IMG/VR virus record: IMGVR_UViG_3300037502_001878
Coordinates: 1 to 36,699 of that record
Reading direction: 5' to 3' (one strand)
DNA from: a virus
Length of the DNA stretch: 36,699 nt
In this document: in pieces, positions 29,388 to 35,035 of the stretch
Numbering within the stretch: the stretch's first letter is position 1
Layout of the letters: every line of letters begins with the position of its first letter
Notes under the pieces: model-generated
The model's database searches: none
Seen by the model: the letters and a program-made list of their open reading frames with translations, nothing else
What the model was told of the DNA's origin: nothing
Position numbers and translations under genes: made by a program

Positions 29388-30121
29388 TTCACCACCTCAG
29401 AAGGATAAGGCAATACCGTATAGCCGACGGTTGAAAGTCTATGGTAAATCCGAACGCCTGACTTGGTCTTGGTGTTACTAACAAAGGCATATACGCACTT
29501 ATGGGGAGCGATCTCAAAGTCATATTTGAATCCATCGGATGTCTTAAATGTGTCGCACTCAGGATTCACACCAGCCAAAATAGTTTTTTCCTTGAACCAT
29601 ATACGCCCTTGTAATCCAGCAGCACCATGACAAAGAGACACGCCTTTTACCCCAAGCTCAGTTTTGCCATTGCATTGAAGACTTGCTTCAAGTGCTACCT
29701 CTGCTCTTTCGTCTTGAAACTCTAAGAAGGCAAAGCCGTTGTTAACAGTCTTTTTCTCGAGTGTTGCAATCTCTAGTGGGCATGAGTTTCTAGTCTCAAG
29801 CCCTGCCATGGGGATGTATTCAAAACTATACGCAGTCTTAAACCATCCATCCGTCTCAGGACTATCAATCACCTTATCACGGCCACAAGACTGCACAATA
29901 ATTCGATCAGCCTTACCTGTTGGGTAGAGTGTGATGTTGTAAACCGTGGCAATAGGAAGGACACCTGTGCCCCGATATGTCTTGCCATTGACCTCAACTT
30001 TAAGGTTTTTCCGATAGGTCTGCTCGGCCTGCTTCTTAAAATCTGGTACTTGCAAGAGTGAGCAGGATATACAAGAGAAAGATAACAAAAAGACGGATAG
30101 AATAATGAGGAACCACTTCAA
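29384..30121 (-). CDS. Secreted or lipid-anchored protein in the lysis block (TTG start)
   Basis: A 245-residue protein. I choose the TTG at 30121, preceded by AAGGGAG at six bases. It directly begins a signal peptide (MKWFLIILSVFLLSFSCISC). A longer frame to 30370 has no ribosome binding site and would overlap terminators. Cys in SCISC may be lipidated, though the lipobox is not canonical. The mature part is beta-rich with several Cys and repeated Gly turns (VNGKTYRGTGVLPIATVYNITLYP, CHGAAGLQGRIWFKEK). The function is not known; a surface-exclusion or lysis role is possible. Confidence 0.65.
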   Translation of the reverse strand: MKWFLIILSVFLLSFSCISCSLLQVPDFKKQAEQTYRKNLKVEVNGKTYRGTGVLPIATVYNITLYPTGKADRIIVQSCGRDKVIDSPETDGWFKTAYSFEYIPMAGLETRNSCPLEIATLEKKTVNNGFAFLEFQDERAEVALEASLQCNGKTELGVKGVSLCHGAAGLQGRIWFKEKTILAGVNPECDTFKTSDGFKYDFEIAPHKCVYAFVSNTKTKSGVRIYHRLSTVGYTVLPYPSEVVK

Positions 30122-30203
30122 AATGTCTCCCTTCGCTTTTATAAAAACATAAGTAACGATTAAGAAACCAGACGTTAATAGTATGTGTTTATAGTAACGA
30201 AGA

Positions 30204-30246
30204 ACGAAAAATAGGAGCCCAAGGTTGAACCGTTGCCTTGAGCCCC
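30204..30246 (-). terminator. Intrinsic terminator inside the late block
   Basis: On the minus strand an 11-bp stem (236-246 pairing with 214-224; two G-U pairs) with an 11-base loop is followed by UAUUUUUC. It lies downstream of the 84-aa gene (stop at 30261) and upstream of the 245-aa gene start (30121). The downstream lysis genes may thus need their own promoter or readthrough. A weak -10-like TATAAA lies at 30138-30143. Confidence 0.75.
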
Positions 30247-30249
30247 CGA

Positions 30250-30278
30250 CCTGAGCGTGATTACTCAGGCTTTTTTTT
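30250..30278 (+). terminator. Plus-strand intrinsic terminator with no plus-strand gene upstream
   Basis: Stem CCTGAG/CTCAGG (30250-30255 and 30264-30269), 8-base loop, then C and eight T. The 3' end of the 84-aa gene forms part of this hairpin. The nearest plus-strand gene ends at 27817, behind convergent minus genes, so the terminator would stop antisense readthrough coming from the early operon. Confidence 0.7.
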
Positions 30279-30515
30279 AAGAGCTTGGAATACCTCAGCA
30301 CCCAACAGAGCTGCAACATTGGCAGCCTCTGGAGCCTTGATTTCTTCTGCCATCTTTTCAAAACCTTCAATAGCTTGAATCAAAAGCGGCAAGTTCTCGC
30401 TCACGACTTCAGAAATCGATTTCTTCGCAGCAATATCTGCCACAAGCTCAACCAATGCTTTTTTCACTTCTGCCAATTCTTTTGGTAGTTTTACTACCTG
30501 TTCGATCAATTCCAT
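30261..30515 (-). CDS. Small helical hypothetical protein near the holin-like gene
   Basis: An 84-residue helical protein: LPKELAEVKKALVELVADIAAKKSISEVVSENLPLLIQAIEGFEKMAEEI, then an Ala-rich helix and KKKPE. The charge pattern of its helices recalls small phage proteins next to holins, with no predicted TM span. It starts 2 bases from the 80-aa gene stop. Function not known. Confidence 0.6.
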   Translation of the reverse strand: MELIEQVVKLPKELAEVKKALVELVADIAAKKSISEVVSENLPLLIQAIEGFEKMAEEIKAPEAANVAALLGAEVFQALKKKPE

Positions 30516-30516
30516 T

Positions 30517-30759
30517 TTATTCCCTCTCCTCTTTACTCCGCAGCCGTGTTTCGATCCGCGTGAGACTTATTTGAATTTGGTTAATATCTGCCATTAGCTT
30601 GTCTACTTTAGATTGGAAAAGCAAGTCAGTCTTTGTGGACGTATCCTCAAGCTTGTTATGGTCTTTTTCTAAATAAATTAGCTTTGCCTCTAGTCTGATA
30701 AACCAAATTAAAGCCGCAGCTATTGTTCCTATGGCTGGCACTAGAGTTTGCAAATCCAT
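30517..30759 (-). CDS. Holin-like small membrane protein with coiled coil
   Basis: An 80-residue protein: N-terminal hydrophobic segment (LVPAIGTIAAALIWFI) at residues about 6-22, then a charged coiled coil (EAKLIYLEKDHNKLEDTSTKTDLL, LMADINQIQISLTRIETRLRSKEE). A single TM span followed by a helix resembles XhlA- or small phage holin-like proteins. It lies upstream of the 84-aa gene, downstream of the 39-aa ORF. Confidence 0.6.
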   Translation of the reverse strand: MDLQTLVPAIGTIAAALIWFIRLEAKLIYLEKDHNKLEDTSTKTDLLFQSKVDKLMADINQIQISLTRIETRLRSKEERE

Positions 30760-30770
30760 TCACTGCTCCA

Positions 30771-30890
30771 TTATGCAGGGTTCAATTCATCCCATAAAAG
30801 CCTCAAAGAGACTTGTGATTCTTCTGGGAAGTCTACAATTAAGGTTTCAAGATGCTCTTTTGATTCCACCAAAATGCCATTTAAAATCAT
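30771..30890 (-). CDS. 39-aa small protein following the 602-aa fibre
   Basis: Too short for long-ORF lists. MILNGILVESKEHLETLIV begins the peptide, which ends LRLLWDELNPA. The ATG at 30890 lies directly after the fibre gene's stop (TAGATG) and has a GAGGGGG ribosome binding site in the fibre's last codons. This coupling favours a real gene. Small proteins after fibre genes often assist fibre assembly; that is inference. Confidence 0.5.
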   Translation of the reverse strand: MILNGILVESKEHLETLIVDFPEESQVSLRLLWDELNPA

Positions 30891-32699
30891 CTATACCCCC
30901 TCAATAATGAAAATAGAATTGGGCTGAAGGGTAGCTGTTTGCCCGTTTGTTTCAGTTCTAGTTTGAATAGCCACTGTTCCCGCAACCGTAACAACAAAGA
31001 CCCCGTTTCCTTCTACCGCAAAGTCAGTGTTTGCAGTTTGAACGGATGCCGAAGTAATATTGGTCGCTGATGTGAGTTGATCATATTGGTAGTTTGCAGC
31101 AGTACCATCAGCTGCTTGCTTGATCTTCCACTTTCCGTACATCCTGGAAACGGTCGCAGTTCCTGTACTGATCCTGATGCCCACCCCAGTGTTGGCAGCG
31201 CTGGACCTCATCAATCCATGGCAATAAAACTTATAAGTTCCTATCCCTAAGTTAATGCTTGTTAAATCGGCAACAGAGGCATAGGTCGCAGAGGTTGTGG
31301 CAACAGCGAGAATAGTTTTATAAGTAAATCTTGAGCTTGTGCCAGCTATTCCATCAGTCACGCGCCCCTTTGCATCCACGGTGACACTTGTGTAAGATCC
31401 TGGAGTCACACCTGTGTCTGATAGAGTGGCGGTCACAGATCCTGGTCCTGTTGCTGTAACATCACCAGTTAAAGCTGTGATATAGTTTCCGGTTGGTTGT
31501 TTTCCAGCAAGAGCCGTATCAAGAAAGCTTTGAGTGTAATATCTAGCATCACCTCTGGTTTGGTTAAAATATTGAGTATGGTCATCATTTAAAAGACCAC
31601 TCAAATTAGCGTGAGCCGTATTAAGACTTACAGCACTGATCTCTCGATCAGTTCCAAAGCGCACGTCATTAACATCCCTCACCGCTGATTTAACAGCATT
31701 TGTGTAGGTGCTAGAGGTTTCGAAGAAAATAATATGAGCAAGCTTGATCTCTTGAGCTGGTAAATCACCAAAGCTTACATTTGACCACGAAGCTCTTGCC
31801 TTTGCATCAGACAAGTCAGTGTATTCATCTTGGCCCATAATTGCGATAACTGGCTCTTTAATGTTAGTAGTCACAAAAATGTAAGAGACCAGAAACTTAT
31901 TATCGGCCGATGCATCTTCTAAAGACCAAGTGCCTGCGGTGTTTTTATTATATTGTGCTCTCGTTGTTCCAAACTTTATTGGATACTGAGTCGCTGTGGT
32001 TTTCTTCCAATTAGAATTTAAACGATAATAAATAGGTATTTCAGCGATAGGTGAAAGGATTTGCTGAAACCGTGCAGAAGGCGAGCTGTTATGACTAATT
32101 ACTGCCCTAATATCCTCATCCAATACCACAGCATCACTAATAGATACTTGAGCATCAGCCGCACTTGTTCCATCTCCAGTTGTGGTGAACCCAATAGCCG
32201 CACCTGATACAAGCTGAGTGCCACGAGTTAAATGGAGATTCGAGTGAGTTGCCGAATCAAGAATGATAGAGTGGCGCTCTTCTGCAAATGTAATTGCCTT
32301 GTTATCATCAGCATCCCACAAGACGTAAGCGCAATAAGCAACGCTTGAAAAAAGAGAAGTATCAAAAGCCGTTAAATATTGAAGCTCACCCAAGGCGTTT
32401 AGATAAAAGAAATAGCTTCCTGATGTGTCAGGGATTTGCTTCGTTAGAGTTGTATTAAAGGTGTATTTAGTTCCCTTAATGTAAATCGAAAAGCTTGTTG
32501 ATGCTGGGGCCAGTGTTAATGTCCGAGTACTATCATCAAAGCTTAAAACAGATTCAACTTGATTTAAAAAGCCAGTGGGCTCTGAGGTGTCAGTGAAAAT
32601 GTTATCCATGACAGATTTATCGAGCTTTAGAGCAAGCCCTGCGGATAACTCCGAATCATCGGTCATTTCTGGATCAATAAACTTTGGCTTTATTTTCAT
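30891..32699 (-). CDS. Tail fibre protein
   Basis: A 602-residue protein. Residues 1-25 are Lys/Asp-rich (KPKFIDPEMTDDSELSAGLAL). Residues about 45-330 are beta-rich, with a helix-turn word AEERHSIILDSATHSNLHLTRGTQLVSG and a region about residues 215-330 typical of a large trimeric shaft. Residues 357-400 contain the common phage fibre motif SLNTAHANLSGLLNDDHTQY, followed by NYITALTGDVTATGPGS and TVTVDAKGRVT-like words. The last 130 residues are the tip, beta-rich. It starts after a terminator hairpin at 32711-32735. Confidence 0.7.
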   Translation of the reverse strand: MKIKPKFIDPEMTDDSELSAGLALKLDKSVMDNIFTDTSEPTGFLNQVESVLSFDDSTRTLTLAPASTSFSIYIKGTKYTFNTTLTKQIPDTSGSYFFYLNALGELQYLTAFDTSLFSSVAYCAYVLWDADDNKAITFAEERHSIILDSATHSNLHLTRGTQLVSGAAIGFTTTGDGTSAADAQVSISDAVVLDEDIRAVISHNSSPSARFQQILSPIAEIPIYYRLNSNWKKTTATQYPIKFGTTRAQYNKNTAGTWSLEDASADNKFLVSYIFVTTNIKEPVIAIMGQDEYTDLSDAKARASWSNVSFGDLPAQEIKLAHIIFFETSSTYTNAVKSAVRDVNDVRFGTDREISAVSLNTAHANLSGLLNDDHTQYFNQTRGDARYYTQSFLDTALAGKQPTGNYITALTGDVTATGPGSVTATLSDTGVTPGSYTSVTVDAKGRVTDGIAGTSSRFTYKTILAVATTSATYASVADLTSINLGIGTYKFYCHGLMRSSAANTGVGIRISTGTATVSRMYGKWKIKQAADGTAANYQYDQLTSATNITSASVQTANTDFAVEGNGVFVVTVAGTVAIQTRTETNGQTATLQPNSIFIIEGV

Positions 32700-32710
32700 A
32701 CATCCTCAAG

Positions 32711-32735
32711 AAAAAGGGGGAGGACTTGCCTCCCC
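32711..32735 (-). terminator. Intrinsic terminator after the 267-aa fibre gene
   Basis: On the minus strand, GGGGAGG (729-735 side) pairs with CCTCCCC (717-723 side), loop of 5 bases, then CTTTTT. The stem lies between the 267-aa gene stop (32742) and the start of the 602-aa fibre gene (32699). It would lower transcription of the downstream fibre, acting as a step, not a full stop. Confidence 0.8.
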
Positions 32736-32741
32736 ACTAAA

Positions 32742-33545
32742 TTAGTACTGGTAAGTGAAATACAAGTTGTCGTTAGCATCAAGCTGGCTTTGGCCAGGAG
32801 ACACTAAATCACCTGCGAAAGTGATACGAGTAACACCGCCAACAGTAGAAACAGTGTAGTCAGAACCTTGGTGAATAGCCAAGCGATCAACGAAAGCTAC
32901 TACTGAGTTAGCAAGTGCCAAATGTGGAAGGTCAACATATCCGTTAGAAATGTCAGTGGCAGACAAATCAACAGAATGCTTTGCCCAAGTGACTGCATCT
33001 TGCTTCAATGCAAGAGCATCGAAAACCGCGTTTTGAGAAGGAGCAACATCAGTTACGCCGTCAACGATAGCATCTGCAACAGCCGCCGCTTTAGCGCGAG
33101 CCTCAGTAAACCAAAGATTTACAGGAGAGCCGTCTTCAGAAATATCATCAGTAACTAGAGTTACCACTCCGGTTTGGCCGTTTACAGAATCGACTGCGCC
33201 AGAAGTGATTTGAATGTAAGCAGAACCGGACCAGCGATAACATTTGCTGGTATCGATAGCTACATAGATTTTGCCAGTCTCACCAGTTACAGGGAAAGAC
33301 GCAAGATCAGCGTACTCCAATACATCATCAACATAAGACGGAAGAACAGCCGAAGGAACCAATCCGCTTGAATCGAGGATTTTGATACCTTTCAACAACA
33401 CTTCATCAGATGTGTTCAATTTGATGAGGTCTACTGTTGTGTCAGTAGAATCAACAACTCGAACCGCGTTGTTCTTTTCGATCAAGAGTTGACTTGCGCC
33501 GACCTGATCCGCTCCAATAAACTTCTTTTTAACTTGATTAGCCAT
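32742..33545 (-). CDS. Tail fibre protein (267 residues)
   Basis: A Val/Asp/Ala-rich protein. The first 75 residues are a repetitive head (VKKKFIGADQVGASQLLIEKNNAVRV). The word PSYVDDVLEYADLASFPVTGETGKIYVAIDTSKCYRWSGSAYIQIT-type section and SVNGQTGVVTLVTDDISEDGSPVNLWFTEARAKAA are recurrent motifs of phage fibre and baseplate-associated fibres. It is followed by a terminator hairpin, hinting at high expression. A shaft or fibre-tip role is likely. Confidence 0.7.
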   Translation of the reverse strand: MANQVKKKFIGADQVGASQLLIEKNNAVRVVDSTDTTVDLIKLNTSDEVLLKGIKILDSSGLVPSAVLPSYVDDVLEYADLASFPVTGETGKIYVAIDTSKCYRWSGSAYIQITSGAVDSVNGQTGVVTLVTDDISEDGSPVNLWFTEARAKAAAVADAIVDGVTDVAPSQNAVFDALALKQDAVTWAKHSVDLSATDISNGYVDLPHLALANSVVAFVDRLAIHQGSDYTVSTVGGVTRITFAGDLVSPGQSQLDANDNLYFTYQY

Positions 33546-33565
33546 ATTTTTTAACCCTCCATTGG

Positions 33566-33946
33566 TTAATATGTAACTGTAATAATATCGCCGACCTCTA
33601 GAAAATTATCTAGTCCTAAGCCATTCCATTGCAGGATATTATTAGTCACATCAAAATCAATACCATAAATTTGTTCTATTCCACCTTGGGGCAAAAGCTT
33701 AACAGAGCTTGGCACCACAGGAGCATTGCTCAATGTTATTTGTTTATTGTCTATGTCTGCTTGGATGAGAGTAAAAATCTCAACGACATATCCAGCCTGC
33801 CCGCTTGCGAGAGAAATGCCACCGGCTGTTATTCCATCTCCCCCAAAGTATGTATTCAAATTGGTATCAAAAACGATTTCTGCTTGATCTAACACAAGAC
33901 CCGCCCTCTGTGCCGTCGTAATCCTTGGTACTTTAAAAATAGCCAT
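33566..33946 (-). CDS. Fibre-associated protein (126 residues)
   Basis: The N-terminal part (MAIFKVPRITTAQRAGLVLD, then AEIVFDTNLNTYFGGDGITAGG) is a well-known beginning of phage fibre and receptor-binding proteins. The remaining 75 residues are beta-rich. It could be a fibre connector or a separate short tip protein. It starts 16 bases downstream of the 60-aa ORF stop. Confidence 0.65.
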   Translation of the reverse strand: MAIFKVPRITTAQRAGLVLDQAEIVFDTNLNTYFGGDGITAGGISLASGQAGYVVEIFTLIQADIDNKQITLSNAPVVPSSVKLLPQGGIEQIYGIDFDVTNNILQWNGLGLDNFLEVGDIITVTY

Positions 33947-33962
33947 TATTTGCCCTTTGCTG

Positions 33963-34145
33963 CTATTGTGCTATCACCCTACTGCCATTATCGACCAAAG
34001 AAGTGTCGTTTGTTCGGTCTCCAGTATCAAGATTTATGTCACCTGTTGTCGTGTCGCCAAAAAGAAGGCTGCCATCCGTAGTAAGGGATTTTGGTGGTAC
34101 GATGACAAAAACAAGTTGTCCGATAAAAGGGTTATAAATCCACAT
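33963..34145 (-). CDS. 60-aa putative virion protein
   Basis: I place the start at ATG 34145 (MWIYNPFIGQLVFVIVPPKS), which overlaps the upstream 117-aa gene's end by 14 bases. A longer frame to 34181 overlaps it by 50. The product has a beta-hydrophobic start and ends TSLVDNGSRVIAQ. No ribosome binding site is strong, so the call is tentative. Confidence 0.5.
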   Translation of the reverse strand: MWIYNPFIGQLVFVIVPPKSLTTDGSLLFGDTTTGDINLDTGDRTNDTSLVDNGSRVIAQ

Positions 34146-34485
34146 AGCTGCCACTCGCAAATCTGACTTTGGTGCTATCAACCCAGTTTAAAGTCACAAT
34201 CCGTTTCGGTACTCCGTTAAGATAATATGTAATCACTTCCTGAGTATCTGAGGGATAAACATAGGTGAAAGAGTCCCATACTATTCCAGAGGTATAGGTA
34301 AAGCTTGTCGAGTTAAAAATATTAGTCAGGGTTTGATTTTGATTAGCATCGCTAACCTGCAAGGCACCATCCGAGTTAACTTTTGTCTGAACGTACTCGC
34401 CCGAGCCGTTGGATTCGGGACCAGTAATCACAATCCCAATGAGCCTTGCTATATTTACAAAAAACCTTCCAACACTCGGCGGCAT
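34132..34485 (-). CDS. Small virion-associated protein
   Basis: A 117-residue protein: an N-terminal helix (SVGRFFVNIARLIGIVITGP), then beta-rich (GEYVQTKVNSDGALQVSDA, IVWDSFTYVYPSD, VPKRIVTLNWVDSTKVRFASG). No signal peptide. It lies between the Dps-like gene (3 bases away) and the fibre block. Probable fibre or virion component, function not known. Confidence 0.6.
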   Translation of the reverse strand: MPPSVGRFFVNIARLIGIVITGPESNGSGEYVQTKVNSDGALQVSDANQNQTLTNIFNSTSFTYTSGIVWDSFTYVYPSDTQEVITYYLNGVPKRIVTLNWVDSTKVRFASGSYVDL

Positions 34486-34488
34486 TTG

Positions 34489-34905
34489 TTACCCCTTCAA
34501 GCGGCGTTTAATTTTATAAACATTCACTTCCTCAAGGTCTGCAATAGTGCCAACCATTTGAATAGTGCCTTGGGAAAGCTTACCTGATTTTGCAAGCTTC
34601 TCAATCTCTGCCAAAACTTCTTTTGTGATGTTCAAAAGGATTTGAAAGCAGGCCTGATTGTCTTCTGCATTGTACTTGGCATTTTTGAGGTACTCAACGG
34701 CACTTGCTTGGATCGCAATCAGGTCCGGCGTCTCACCTAAGCCGATCATGCGCTCAATACAACCATCGTACCAGCCCTCTGCTTGTGAGTAGATGCTGCC
34801 AAAAAACTCATGGTCTGAGAAGAACGTAGGCTTCGACACAAGGTTGTGGCAGTTGTGAGCAAACAGTTGTTTGAAGCGTAAATAGATCGCTAGAGTTTTA
34901 AGCAT
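34489..34905 (-). CDS. Dps/ferritin-like protein
   Basis: A 138-residue helical protein. I choose the ATG at 34905 (MLKTLAIYLRFKQ), with an ideal GAGGT ribosome binding site six bases upstream; a longer frame to 34968 has none. His20, His32, Asp47 and Glu51 sit at spacings 12, 15 and 4, exactly as His31, His43, Asp58 and Glu62 of Listeria Dps ferroxidase sites. The fifth ligand (Asp47 there) is Gly36 here. The rest (YSQAEGWYDGCIERMIGLGETP) fits the family's dimer helix. No Lys-rich DNA-binding tail. Function could be oxidative protection or a virion part; it is embedded among fibre genes. Confidence 0.7.
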   Translation of the reverse strand: MLKTLAIYLRFKQLFAHNCHNLVSKPTFFSDHEFFGSIYSQAEGWYDGCIERMIGLGETPDLIAIQASAVEYLKNAKYNAEDNQACFQILLNITKEVLAEIEKLAKSGKLSQGTIQMVGTIADLEEVNVYKIKRRLKG

Positions 34906-34909
34906 ATAA

Positions 34910-35035
34910 TTACCTCGTCCAGGGATAAGCATCACAAACCCAGAATTTTTGATCCTGAGTTTGGACACAGTTTTTGTTTATAGATTTAATCGCACAGCCT
35001 GAGAGTAGGATGGTGAGGAGGAGGAGGTAGTGCAT
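34910..35035 (-). CDS. 41-aa lipoprotein (o-spanin-like)
   Basis: Too short for long-ORF lists. MHYLLLLTILLSGCAIKS gives a perfect lipobox LSGC with Cys14 as lipidation site, followed by 27 residues with two more Cys (NKNCVQTQD, WVCDAYPW). Its ATG overlaps the junction fibre's stop (TAATG), and its last codons hold the Dps gene's ribosome binding site, so translation is coupled. An outer-membrane spanin or entry-blocking lipoprotein is possible. Confidence 0.65.
   Translation of the reverse strand: MHYLLLLTILLSGCAIKSINKNCVQTQDQKFWVCDAYPWTR

Noticed and set aside
30122-30370. Long N-terminal extension of the 245-aa protein
   Set aside because: Covers two terminators and has no ribosome binding site; the TTG at 30121 has a clear one and starts a signal peptide.
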